DNA of 64,000 nt from Microbacterium sorbitolivorans (GTDB lineage: Bacteria; Actinomycetota; Actinomycetes; Actinomycetales; Microbacteriaceae): assembly GCF_003327285.1 (NCBI RefSeq), contig NZ_KZ848478.1:17134-81133 (forward strand), written 5' to 3'. The number at the start of each line of letters is the position of its first letter. Within the stretch, counting starts at the first letter, position 1. The notes beneath the pieces were generated by a model that did no database searches, had not been told where the DNA came from, and worked only from the letters and a program-made list of their open reading frames with translations. Position numbers and translations under genes: made by a program. This document shows, in pieces, positions 35,621-43,907 of this stretch.

Positions 35621-37019
35621 TTCTCGAGGCGCCGCCCGCCGCGCGCGCGGCCGCGGCCGCTACACGCGCGGCGTCGCGATCGCGATCGGCGCGCTCGTCG
35701 TGATCGGCGGTGCGGCCGCCGGAACCGGCCTCACGCAGGGGCCGCGCGCGACCTCGATCCAACAGGATCCGCAGGCCGCCGCCGTGCAATCGGGCAGCCG
35801 CGTCATCTTCACCGCGAACGAGGCGCTGACCGACATCGACCCGTCGCAGGTCACGGTCGAGCCCGCCACCGACTTTACGCTCGACGCCGCCGGCCGCACC
35901 GTCGGCGTCCGCTTCCCGACGGCCCTCGACGCCGACACCGACTACACCGTCACGATCGACGGCGTGCAGGGCATCGGCGGCGGCCCGACCTCGACGCTCA
36001 CGACGAGCTTCACGACGCCGAAGGCGAGCGTGCTCATGCTCGAGCGCGATGCGACGGGCGACGACCGCATCGTGAGCCACACCGTCGGCGGATCCGACGG
36101 CGACGCGGTGTTCACGGCCGCGCAGATCGACGACTTCCGCGCCACGAGCGCCTACCTCATCGCCACAACCGTCGACGGCGACGGCACGATGCACGTCACC
36201 GTCGTCAACCGGGGTAACGGATCCACGCACGAGATCGCGCTCCCCGGATCCGGGATCGTCACGGGGCTGCAGGTCTCCGAGCGCGGGCAGCTCTACGGGT
36301 TCACCTTCACCGACGCGAACCTCTCTGCGGCCGGCGGCCGCGAGAACGTCCTGTTTACCGGATCCCTCGCGTCGTCGGACGACCCCGCGCCCGTCGTCGT
36401 CGGCGGATCCGAACCCAGCATCGATCGCTGGCGCTTCGTGCCCGAGACGTCGTCGCTGCTGCTCAACTCGTTCAACGGCGACCTCACGCTCGTCGACCGA
36501 CAGGATCCGGACGGGGAGGTGTCGTCGTTCGGCACGGCTCTCGGAATCGAGGGCGTCGCGCGTTCGACCTATACCGCGCTCATCGACCGCCTCGAGGAGG
36601 GCTTCGTCGAGCTCGACCTCGCGTCGGGCGAGCAGCGCGTGCTCACCGACGCGCACCTCGACGGCGACGCGCTGCTGGGGCACATCCTGCCCCTGCCGAA
36701 CGGCGACACGCTGCGCTCGTACGCGATGCTCGAGGACGGGATCCCAACGACCTCGCGCATCGTCACGATGAACCAGGACGGCGACGTACACGACATCGCC
36801 GAGACCGAGGACGGCGACGTGCTGCAGCAGGTGTGCGCGTCGCCGAGCGCGCAGTACATCGCGCTCACGGTCTCCGACTCGTCGGGCGCCGCGTACGACG
36901 GGGGAGTGCAATCGCTCCCCGAGATTATGGAGACCCGCATTTACGATGCCGCCACCGGCGACGAGGTCGAGACCTGGGACGGCTTCGACATCAGCTGGTG
37001 CGAGGTCGGCCCCTGGTGA
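35610..37019 (+). CDS. Exported protein: Ig-like domain plus probable beta-propeller
   Basis: A 469-residue protein. A basic N-terminus and one hydrophobic helix (about 21-40) form a signal anchor. Residues ~60-135 look like an SbsA-type Ig-like domain (VIFTANEALTDIDPSQVTV...TLTTSFTTP). The rest is repeated strand-turn segments such as PSIDRWRFVPETSSLLLN and ASPSAQYIALTVSDSS, as in beta-propellers. Only two late cysteines are present. It overlaps the TIGR03943 gene by 11 bases and so belongs to the zinc operon, but no metal motif is obvious. The function is unknown. Confidence 0.72.
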   Translation: MSTDSRGAARRARGRGRYTRGVAIAIGALVVIGGAAAGTGLTQGPRATSIQQDPQAAAVQSGSRVIFTANEALTDIDPSQVTVEPATDFTLDAAGRTVGVRFPTALDADTDYTVTIDGVQGIGGGPTSTLTTSFTTPKASVLMLERDATGDDRIVSHTVGGSDGDAVFTAAQIDDFRATSAYLIATTVDGDGTMHVTVVNRGNGSTHEIALPGSGIVTGLQVSERGQLYGFTFTDANLSAAGGRENVLFTGSLASSDDPAPVVVGGSEPSIDRWRFVPETSSLLLNSFNGDLTLVDRQDPDGEVSSFGTALGIEGVARSTYTALIDRLEEGFVELDLASGEQRVLTDAHLDGDALLGHILPLPNGDTLRSYAMLEDGIPTTSRIVTMNQDGDVHDIAETEDGDVLQQVCASPSAQYIALTVSDSSGAAYDGGVQSLPEIMETRIYDAATGDEVETWDGFDISWCEVGPW

Positions 37020-37051
37020 AAAACTGAGAGCCAACACGCCCGGCCTCTGGT

Positions 37052-37200
37052 AGAGTCTCTCCTTGGCCGTGCGCACTCCTGTGCACGGATCGTGCATCTC
37101 ACCCCTGAACACAGCTCGGAAACGGGCGGGGGTCGCGGTGCGCAGACAAGAGATCTTGGGTGACCCCGTCGCGGGTCACGGTATTGAAGGAGAGTGAACT
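37052..37200 (+). promoter_or_regulatory. Promoter and structured leader of the L28-L33-S14 operon
   Basis: A TAGAGT -10-like box at 37052-37057 is followed by about 140 untranslated bases. These hold a hairpin around CCGTGC...GCACGG near 37068-37090 and another, GTGACCC/GGGTCAC, just before the GAAGGAG ribosome site. It may be a ribosomal-protein autoregulatory leader. No Zur-like box was found here. Confidence 0.4.
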
Positions 37201-37436
37201 ATGGCTGCTGTGTGCCAGGTGACGGGAACCACCCCCGGTTTCGGTCACAACGTCTCGCACTCGCACCGTCGCACGAAGCGCCGGTTCGACCCGAACGTGC
37301 AGAAGAAGACCTACTTCGTCCCCTCGCTGGGTCGTAAGATCACGCTGAATGTTTCGGCAAAGGGCATCAAGGTTATCGACGCTCGCGGCATTGAGTCGGT
37401 CGTCAAGGACCTGATCGCGAAGGGTGTGAAGCTCTA

Positions 37437-37437
<1 letters not shown>
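37201..37437 (+). CDS. rpmB: 50S ribosomal protein L28, cysteine-poor form
   Basis: A 78-residue L28 with the hallmark [16 protein letters not shown]. It keeps only C5 of the zinc-ribbon positions (CQVTG in place of CxxCG, and no second CxxC), so it is the zinc-independent type, like RpmB2 of mycobacteria. It is the first gene of a tight operon with L33 and S14 (TAATG overlap). Confidence 0.95.
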
Positions 37438-37607
<170 letters not shown>

Positions 37608-37609
37608 GC

Positions 37610-37915
37610 ATGGCTAAGAAGAGCAAGATTGCGCGCAACGAGCAGCGCAAGGTTGTCGTCGCCCGTTACGCCGAGAAGCGTCTCGAGCTGAAGAAGACCC
37701 TCGTTGACCCGAACGCGACCGACGAGCAGCGCGAAGCTGCCCGCATCGGCCTGCAGAAGCTGCCCCGCAACGCTTCGCCGGTGCGCGTGCGCTCGCGCGA
37801 CGTCATCGATGGTCGCCCCCGCGGTGTCCTCACGAAGTACGGCATCTCGCGTGTCCGCTTCCGTGACATGGCTCACCGTGGCGAGCTGCCCGGCATCACC
37901 AAGTCGAGCTGGTAA
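37610..37915 (+). CDS. rpsN: 30S ribosomal protein S14, zinc-independent 101-residue form
   Basis: The long S14 type with no CxxC motifs; conserved [17 protein letters not shown] and [19 protein letters not shown] are present. In mycobacteria the equivalent rpmB2-rpmG1-rpsN2 operon is induced by Zur under zinc starvation. In some Micrococcales such copies are the only ones, so constitutive expression is equally possible. Confidence 0.95.
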   Translation: MAKKSKIARNEQRKVVVARYAEKRLELKKTLVDPNATDEQREAARIGLQKLPRNASPVRVRSRDVIDGRPRGVLTKYGISRVRFRDMAHRGELPGITKSSW

Positions 37916-37928
37916 GCACCACTTTCGC

Positions 37929-37974
37929 CGAGCGGGCGGGATCCTCTTTCGAGGGTCCCGCCCGCTCGCTTTTT
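37929..37974 (+). terminator. Intrinsic terminator after rpsN
   Basis: An 18-bp stem (arms 37929-37946 and 37951-37968, loop TTTC, one G-T wobble) is followed by CTTTTT. Confidence 0.92.
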
Positions 37975-38160
37975 GGCTCTTGTTTTCGCTCTTGGGCCCG
38001 GTTTTTGGCGACACGCCGACCCGATCCGCCGAAAAACCGCGGAAATACGCCGTTTCAAGGGGGAACGCGTTAGTTTTGTGCTCGGTCGCATGACCGAGCC
38101 GGGGGCGGGCGCTCTCGGTCCCACGATTCGTCACGGCGCTCCGCGTCGATGGAGGAAACC

Positions 38161-38448
38161 ATGGCCGACAAGAACATCACCAAGACCGAGCTCGTCGCAA
38201 GCATCGCCAGCGCCACGGGCCAGAGCCAGGCCACCGTCTCGGGTGTGCTCGACTCGCTCTTCACGACCGTCTCCGAGGCTGTTGCCAAGGGCTCGAAGGT
38301 CTCGATCCCCGGTTGGATCGCCTTCGAGAAGGTCGCCACCGCTGCCCGCACGGGCCGCAACCCCCGCACCGAAGAGGTCATCGAGATCCCCGCTGGTCAC
38401 CGCGTCAAGGTGACCGCCGGCTCGAAGCTCAAGGCTGCCGTCAAGTAA
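38161..38448 (+). CDS. hup: HU-family DNA-binding protein
   Basis: A 95-residue nucleoid protein: an N-terminal helical dimer region (ADKNITKTELVASIA), the GSKVSIPGWIAFEKV body, and the DNA-binding arm TGRNPRTEEVIEIPAGHRVKVTAG. There is no lysine-rich C-terminal extension as in mycobacterial HupB. The start at 38161 is preceded directly by GGAGGAAACC; an in-frame ATG 12 bases upstream lies before that site. It is monocistronic, with its own terminator. Confidence 0.95.
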   Translation: MADKNITKTELVASIASATGQSQATVSGVLDSLFTTVSEAVAKGSKVSIPGWIAFEKVATAARTGRNPRTEEVIEIPAGHRVKVTAGSKLKAAVK

Positions 38449-38467
38449 TTCGACGACGACGTCGCTC

Positions 38468-38499
38468 AAGGCGAGCCCCCGCGTGGGGCTCGCCTTTTG
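38468..38499 (+). terminator. Intrinsic terminator after hup
   Basis: AAGGCGAGCCCC pairs with GGGGCTCGCCTT (38485-38496) across a CGCGT loop and is followed by TTGC. Confidence 0.9.
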
Positions 38500-38527
38500 C
38501 TTTGTTGCCGGGGCGGGCCCCGCCCTC

Positions 38528-38622
38528 CGCGAGATCTCACCCTTTTCGTGAGGTCTCACTCTTTTCGTGAGGTCTCACTCTTTTCGTGAGGTCTCACTCT
38601 TTTCGTCAGGTCTCACTCTTTT
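38528..38622. repeat. Five tandem copies of a 19-bp repeat
   Basis: The unit CGTGAGGTCTCACTCTTTT repeats without spacers; the first unit (CGCGAGATCTCACCCTTTT) and the last (CGTCAGG...) vary slightly. Each unit contains the small dyad GTGAGGTCTCAC. Two inverted copies occur at 39113-39145, bracketing the hairpin array. Confidence 0.95.
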
Positions 38623-38632
38623 GTCGACGCCG

Positions 38633-38995
38633 CACGAATCTCGGAGAAATCACGAGTCTCGGGTCCCTGGGGCGAATCCTTCCGATTCTCGTGATTCCTC
38701 CGATTTTGGTGCGCCGGGGCCCGGGCCCCGGATCCGCGCTGCGCGCCTCCGCGTGGTCCCGGATCTGGTCATGCCGCGCCCGGATCTCGGAGAAATCATG
38801 AGTCTCGGGGATCCTGCCCGAATCCCTCCGATTCTCGTGACTCTTGCGATTATGGTGCCCGGACCCCGATCCTGGCCCCGCCCTGGCCCGCGCGGTGCGG
38901 CCGGGGCCCCACACAAATCTCGGAGAAATCACGGATCTCGGGGATCCTGCCTGAATCCCTCCGATTCTCGTGATTCTTCCGATTCTCGTGCCGCC
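38633..38995. repeat. Array of three long imperfect hairpins
   Basis: Three homologous units start near 38633, 38777 and 38911 (core TCTCGGAGAAATCA at 38639, 38785 and 38918). In each, a left arm with AATCTCGGAGAAATCACGAG faces a right arm with CGATTCTCGTGATTC and CCGATT, giving stems of about 30 bp with mismatches. GC-only spacers (runs of GGGCCC) separate them. I see no open reading frame with coding character here. Confidence 0.88.
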
Positions 38996-39112
38996 GAGGC
39001 CCTGGTCACGGGGCCCGGGGCCCGGGGCCCGGGACCCGGATCCCGGATCCGTCCCGCACAGCCCCGGCCCGGCCCCGCCGGGTCACCCACCCCGCGAGGT
39101 CGCATCGAATTC

Positions 39113-39200
39113 AGTGAGACCTCGCGAAAAGAGTGCGATCTCGCGGGCGGGCCCAGCCTCGCGGGCGGGCCCAGCCTCGCGGGCGGGCCAGCCTCGCGGC
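39113..39200. repeat. Inverted 19-bp units followed by 18-bp GC-rich tandem repeats
   Basis: AGTGAGACCTCGCG and AAAAGAGTGCGATCTCGCG (39113-39145) are inverted versions of the 38528 unit. They run into about three copies of TCGCGGGCGGGCCCAGCC, the last shortened. This closes the 0.75 kb gene-free region between hup and the copD/ctaG gene. Confidence 0.85.
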
Positions 39201-39250
39201 CAAGCACCAGCCCTCACGAGCCGCTCAGCGCGGCGGAATAGGGTGGGAGC

Positions 39251-41218
39251 GTGAACTCGCGCGCGCTGCGGGCCGGTGGGCCCCTCATCCTTCTGGTCGC
39301 CGCAGCGGTCGCACTCGTCGGGACCCTTGTGGTCGGCGGCGGCGCGAACGCGCAGGCCTTGCAGGATCCGGGCGCGCTCGTCCGGTGGGCGCTCCCGTCG
39401 ACGAAGATGATCGTGAACATCTCGGGTTCGGTGATGTTCGGATCCCTCGTGCTCGCGATCTTCGCGCTCGCGCCGAAGGAGAAGGCGTTCGGATCCGCGC
39501 TCGACGCCGCGTCGATCTCGGCCGCGATCTTCACGGTCGCGAGCGGATCCGTGACCTTCCTCACCCTGCTCTCGACGTTCAACCCGCAGCTGTCGCTCGG
39601 AAACGAGTTCGGCGAGCAGTTCGGCCGCTTCCTCACCGAGACGGAGGTGGGCCAGGCCTGGGCGCTGCAGACGATCCTGGGTGGCATCGTGTCGGTCGCA
39701 GCCTTCGCGGTGCGCGGCTGGCTGACCGTCGCGATCACGGCGGCGCTCGCGGGCGTGAGCCTCATCCCGATGGCGACGCAGAGCCACTCCGGCGGCCTCG
39801 AGGATCACCACCTCGCCGTCCTCGCCATCTCGGTGCACATCGTCGGATCGGCGCTGTGGCTGGGCGGCCTCGTCGCGCTCGTCGTCGTGCGCCCGGTCCT
39901 GGATCCGGACCGCATGCGCACCGTGCTCGAGCGCTATTCGTCGATCGCGATCGTCGCGTTCGTCGTCGTGGCGCTCTCGGGCCTGTTGCGCTCGGTGCCG
40001 TCGTTCCACTCGCTGGGCGAGGTGGTCACGGATCCGTACGGCCTGATCCTGTTGGTGAAGGTCGTGATGTTGGTCGCGATGGGCGCACTCGGCGCCTGGT
40101 ATCGCCGCGGACTCATCGCGAAGTCGGCCGCGAAGAACGCGATGTTCTGGGCCGTCGTCGCGCTCGAGTTCGTGTTCATGGGCATCGCGTCGGGCGCCGC
40201 CGCGGCGCTCGCCCGCACGGCGCCGCCGACGGGTGACGTCGACGCGATCGCCGTGACCCCGGCCGAGTTCCTGAGCGAGCAGCGCCTGCCGCCCGAGCTC
40301 ACGCCCCTCCGTTGGCTCACCGAGTGGGAGATCGACCCGGTCTGGCTCACCCTCGGTGTCCTCGGCATCTTCTTCTACGCCGCCGGCGCGTGGCGCCTCA
40401 GGCGCCGCGGCGACACGTGGCCGATCCACCGCACCGTGCTCTGGATGCTCGGCCTCCTGCTGCTCATCTGGGTCACCTCGGGCCCGCTCAACGCCTACGG
40501 CCACTACCTCTTCAGCATGCACATGCTGCTGCACATGCTGCTGGCGATGGCAATCCCGCTCCTGCTCGTCGCGGGTGCGCCCGTGACGCTCGCGGCGCGT
40601 GCGATTCGCGCGCGCACCGACGGCACGCGCGGCGGCCGCGAATGGATCCTCTGGATCGTCCACAACCCGCTCGCGAAGGTCCTCACACACCCGTTCGTCG
40701 CCGCGGGGCTGTTTATCGGATCCCTGTGGCTGTTCTACTTCACCGGGCTGTTCCGGTGGAGCCTCTACAACCACCTCGGCCACGAGTGGATGGTCGCCCA
40801 CTTCCTCATCACGGGGTACCTGTTCACGCTGACGCTCGTGGGCATCGACCCCGTGCCGTACCGGCTCCCGCACGCCGGCCGCCTCGTGCTGCTCATCATC
40901 ACGATGGCGATGCACGCGTTCTTCGGCATCGCGATCATGACGAGCCAGGGCCTGTTCGTCGCCGAGTGGTTCGGCGCCATGGGGCGCACGTGGGGTGCGA
41001 CGCCGCTCGATGATCAGTACGTCGGCGGCGGTATCGCCTGGTCGATCGGCGAGATCCCGACGCTGATCGCCGCCGTGACAGTGGCGATCCAGTGGAGCCG
41101 CAGCGACGAGAAGATCCAGAAGCGCCGCGACCGCCACGCCGACCGCACGGGCGACGCCGAGCTCGAGGCGTACAACGAGCGCCTCCGCAAGCTCGCCGAG
41201 CGCGACGCCCAGCTCTAG
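39251..41218 (+). CDS. CopD-CtaG fusion: copper transport / cytochrome oxidase assembly protein
   Basis: A 655-residue polytopic membrane protein. The N-terminal half (about 1-320) is a CopD-type copper-import domain with HSGGLEDHHLAVLAISVHIVG histidines near 180-200. The C-terminal half is a caa3-CtaG domain with HMLLHMLLAMAIPLLLVAGAPVTL near 425-450 and histidines in NHLGHEWMVAHF. Such fusions occur in actinobacteria and deliver copper for cytochrome oxidase maturation. The start is GTG with GGGAG close upstream. The short charged C-terminus is cytoplasmic. Confidence 0.92.
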   Translation: MNSRALRAGGPLILLVAAAVALVGTLVVGGGANAQALQDPGALVRWALPSTKMIVNISGSVMFGSLVLAIFALAPKEKAFGSALDAASISAAIFTVASGSVTFLTLLSTFNPQLSLGNEFGEQFGRFLTETEVGQAWALQTILGGIVSVAAFAVRGWLTVAITAALAGVSLIPMATQSHSGGLEDHHLAVLAISVHIVGSALWLGGLVALVVVRPVLDPDRMRTVLERYSSIAIVAFVVVALSGLLRSVPSFHSLGEVVTDPYGLILLVKVVMLVAMGALGAWYRRGLIAKSAAKNAMFWAVVALEFVFMGIASGAAAALARTAPPTGDVDAIAVTPAEFLSEQRLPPELTPLRWLTEWEIDPVWLTLGVLGIFFYAAGAWRLRRRGDTWPIHRTVLWMLGLLLLIWVTSGPLNAYGHYLFSMHMLLHMLLAMAIPLLLVAGAPVTLAARAIRARTDGTRGGREWILWIVHNPLAKVLTHPFVAAGLFIGSLWLFYFTGLFRWSLYNHLGHEWMVAHFLITGYLFTLTLVGIDPVPYRLPHAGRLVLLIITMAMHAFFGIAIMTSQGLFVAEWFGAMGRTWGATPLDDQYVGGGIAWSIGEIPTLIAAVTVAIQWSRSDEKIQKRRDRHADRTGDAELEAYNERLRKLAERDAQL

Positions 41219-41241
41219 CGGGGCGCCCCGGCGCGCCCAGC

Positions 41242-41315
41242 CCGCCGAAAGAACAAGATTTCCCCGAACGCCTACGAAATAACGTATCCGTTCGGGGAAA
41301 TCTTGTTCTTTCGCG
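41242..41315. repeat. Palindromic dispersed element, copy 2 (perfect stem)
   Basis: A perfect 23-bp stem has arms at 41248-41270 (AAAGAACAAGATTTCCCCG, then AACG) and 41289-41311, around an 18-base loop holding TACGAAATAACGTA, itself a 4-bp dyad. It is flanked by CCGCCG and CGCGCG. It sits between convergent genes and may terminate both. The diverged copy lies inside pabAB at 1246-1320. Confidence 0.95.
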
Positions 41316-41348
41316 CGACGCGGCGACGCGGCGACGCGGCGACGCGAG

Positions 41349-42419
41349 CTACACCGCGTCAATCGTGATGTGCACGTCGCCGTCCTCGCGGACGTCGACG
41401 TCGGCGACCATCGTGAAGTACACGTCGCGCTCGACGTTGACGAGAGCGCCGGTGAAGTAGTCGTAGACGGTGAGGGTCAGGCGCGCCTTGCCGTTGGCGG
41501 GGGCGACCTGCCAGCTGTCGCCGTCGGGCACGAGGCGCGTCATGGGGTAGTCGACGATCTCCCACGCGACGTCGTTCTGCGCGATGCCGAGGTCGCTCAC
41601 GTCGTTGGGCGCGCCGAAGGGGCAACCGCTCGGGTGCAGCACGGGTTGCGTCGTGCAGGTGCCGTCGAGGAAGTCGTTGACGCTCTTCTGCACGACGTCG
41701 ACGAGCTCGTCGGTCGGCACGGTCTGCACGTCGAGCGGCACGATGCCGAGCGGGCTCGCCGAGGCGACGGTCGTGGGCGACGCGGTCGTCGCGGCGGTGT
41801 CGACGGCGACGGCGTAGTTGCCGGGCGTGAAGGCGAGCATCGAGACAGGCGCGAGCGGATCCGCGTCGGTGCCGTCGGGCGAGATCTGGCGCTTGTCCAT
41901 CTCGAAGCCGTTGACGCTGAAGCGCCAGGATCCGCGCACCGTGAGGTCGACGACCGACAGCGGCGGCACCTCGAAGCGCCACGAGGGCACGAGGCCGTCG
42001 AAGCCGTCGCGCTCGACGCGGAAGGTCATCTGCGCGGCGGATCCGTCGAGCGTGTACGAGAGCTCGACGGCGAAGGATCCGTCGTCGCCGGACTTCTCGT
42101 CGACGATCTTCACGTCGTCGATCTCGCTCGTGAGCGTCGCCGACCGCAGCAGGACCTCGGACGCCTGGCCGCGGTGGATGGCGTCGAGGTCGGAGTATTC
42201 GGGCGCGACGCCCGGCATCTCCAGGGCGCCCGCGGCGTCGCCGACGGCGAGCCGCTCGATGTAGCGCTCGACGAACGCGCCGGGGCCCCAGAAGGTTCGG
42301 TAGAGCCACGCGGATCCGAAGACGATCGCAGCGATCGCGGCGACGCAGAACGCGATCGTGAGGATCCAGCGGATCATGGATCCGCGCGCGGTAGCGCGGG
42401 GCGCGGATCCGGAGGTCAT
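41349..42419 (-). CDS. Hypothetical membrane-anchored protein
   Basis: A 356-residue protein with one N-terminal membrane helix (about 16-38) and a long extracytoplasmic part. The first ~90 soluble residues (GPGAFVERYIERLAVGDAAGAL) resemble the NTF2/SnoaL-like or DUF4878-type lead-in of actinobacterial exported proteins; then come beta-rich segments and one possible disulfide pair (CTTQ...HPSGCPFG). The function is unknown. It is divergent from the Pif1-like helicase gene. Confidence 0.72.
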   Translation of the reverse strand: MTSGSAPRATARGSMIRWILTIAFCVAAIAAIVFGSAWLYRTFWGPGAFVERYIERLAVGDAAGALEMPGVAPEYSDLDAIHRGQASEVLLRSATLTSEIDDVKIVDEKSGDDGSFAVELSYTLDGSAAQMTFRVERDGFDGLVPSWRFEVPPLSVVDLTVRGSWRFSVNGFEMDKRQISPDGTDADPLAPVSMLAFTPGNYAVAVDTAATTASPTTVASASPLGIVPLDVQTVPTDELVDVVQKSVNDFLDGTCTTQPVLHPSGCPFGAPNDVSDLGIAQNDVAWEIVDYPMTRLVPDGDSWQVAPANGKARLTLTVYDYFTGALVNVERDVYFTMVADVDVREDGDVHITIDAV

Positions 42420-42473
42420 GAACTCAGTCTAGGAATGCGAACCTGTGACGGTGGCGGTCAGAGCTAAGTCGTT

Positions 42474-42479
42474 ACACTG
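42474..42479 (+). promoter_or_regulatory. -10 box of a leaderless helicase transcript
   Basis: TACACT ends five bases before the ATG at 42485, suggesting initiation on the start codon; the intervening GAAGG is too close to act as a ribosome site. Confidence 0.4.
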
Positions 42480-42484
42480 AAGGA

Positions 42485-43879
42485 ATGCCCGAACCCGTCC
42501 TCTCCTCCGAACAGGAGGCGCTGTTTCGGCTCATCGAAGACACCAACGAGCACGTCTTCGTGACGGGGCGCGCGGGCACCGGCAAGTCGACGCTGCTGCG
42601 GCACCTCACGTGGAACACGAAGAAGCAGATCGCGATCTGTGCCCCGACGGGCGTCGCGGCGCTGAACGTCGAGGGCCAGACGATCCACTCGTTGTTCCGC
42701 CTACCGATCGGCCTCATCGCCGATAGTGATATTGAGCAGAACGACGCGACGCGCAAGATCCTGAACGCGATCGACACCCTCGTGATCGACGAGATCTCGA
42801 TGGTGGGCGCCGACCTTATGGACGGCATCGACCGCTCGCTGCGCCAGGCGCGCGCCCGCCGCCGCGAGCCGTTCGGCGGCGTGCAGGTCGTGATGTTCGG
42901 GGATCCGTACCAGCTGGCCCCCGTGCCGCCGCGCGGCGACGAGCTGCGTTACGTCAACGATCACTACCGCTCGTTCTGGTTCTTCGACGCGCGCGTGTGG
43001 GCGGGCGAGAGCGCCGATGACGGCCTGCTCGACATGGGCCGCCACGGCGCGCACCTGAACATCCGCGAGCTGACGCAGATCCATCGGCAGGACGACGACG
43101 CGTTCAAGACGATGCTGAACGCCGTGCGATACGGCCGCGTGACGGCCGATATCGCCGGCAAGCTCAACGCGGCCGGCGCGCGGACGCCGCCGGAGGATCC
43201 GGTCGACCCGATCATCACCCTCGCGACCCGCAACGACCGCGTCAACCAGATCAATGCGAAGCACCTCGATGCGCTGCCCGGCAAGGAGCAGACCGCGGTC
43301 GCCGACGTGAGCGGCGACTTCGGCCGCGGCGACACGTACCCCGCCGACGAGAACCTCAAGCTGAAGGTCGGCGCGCAGGTCATGTTCCTGCGCAACGACG
43401 CCTCTGCGGGCGGCGAGCCTCCGCGCTGGGTCAACGGCACGATCGGCAAGGTTACGAAGATCCTGCCCGATAGCGTGCGCGTCGACGTCGACGGCGAGGA
43501 GTACGACGTCGAGCCGGTCGTGTGGGAGAAGTACCGCTACGCCTACGACCCGTTCCAGAAGAAGCTCTCGCGCGAGGTCGCGGCCGAGTTCACGCAGTTC
43601 CCGCTGCGGCTGGCGTGGGCCGTCACGATCCACAAGTCGCAGGGCAAGACCTACGATCGCGCGATCGTCGACCTCGGCGCCGGCGCCTTCGCGCCCGGCC
43701 AGACGTACGTCGCGCTCTCGCGACTGCGCTCGCTCGACGGCCTCTACCTGTCGCGCCCGCTGCGCCCCCGTGACATCAAGGTCGACGAGGACGTGCGCCG
43801 CTTCATGAAGGGCGCGTGGGAGTCGCAGGGCGACCAGATGCGGCCTGATCTCAGCGCGATCCCGGGGGCGGGCGCTTAG
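42485..43879 (+). CDS. Pif1/RecD-like SF1B DNA helicase
   Basis: A 464-residue ATP-dependent helicase. Motif I is GRAGTGKST (K34); motif Ia APTGVAALNVEGQTIHSLF, typical of Pif1; motif II VIDEISM; motif III FGDPYQLAPV; and motifs V/VI AVTIHKSQGKTYDRAIVDLG with YVALSRLRSLDGL. It is shorter than eukaryotic Pif1 and lacks extra domains. Relatives unwind G-quadruplexes or stalled forks; the GC-rich genome would offer substrates. It stands alone between two unrelated genes. Confidence 0.92.
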   Translation: MPEPVLSSEQEALFRLIEDTNEHVFVTGRAGTGKSTLLRHLTWNTKKQIAICAPTGVAALNVEGQTIHSLFRLPIGLIADSDIEQNDATRKILNAIDTLVIDEISMVGADLMDGIDRSLRQARARRREPFGGVQVVMFGDPYQLAPVPPRGDELRYVNDHYRSFWFFDARVWAGESADDGLLDMGRHGAHLNIRELTQIHRQDDDAFKTMLNAVRYGRVTADIAGKLNAAGARTPPEDPVDPIITLATRNDRVNQINAKHLDALPGKEQTAVADVSGDFGRGDTYPADENLKLKVGAQVMFLRNDASAGGEPPRWVNGTIGKVTKILPDSVRVDVDGEEYDVEPVVWEKYRYAYDPFQKKLSREVAAEFTQFPLRLAWAVTIHKSQGKTYDRAIVDLGAGAFAPGQTYVALSRLRSLDGLYLSRPLRPRDIKVDEDVRRFMKGAWESQGDQMRPDLSAIPGAGA

Positions 43880-43907
43880 ACTCGTGGGGTCTGACCTAGG
43901 GAGATCC

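Noticed and set aside
37020..37200. Zur box upstream of rpmB
   Set aside because: No sequence with TGAxAA and TTxTCA spacing was found; the region is GC-rich and hairpin-forming instead.
38630..39240. Small proteins encoded in the hup-copD gap
   Set aside because: Open frames there are translations of the repeats, lack ribosome sites and differ in frame between homologous units.
39083..41362. Long minus-strand open frame opposite the CopD/CtaG gene
   Set aside because: Composition is Arg/Asp/His/Glu-biased with no domain; it also runs through two repeat elements. The plus strand encodes a recognisable membrane protein.
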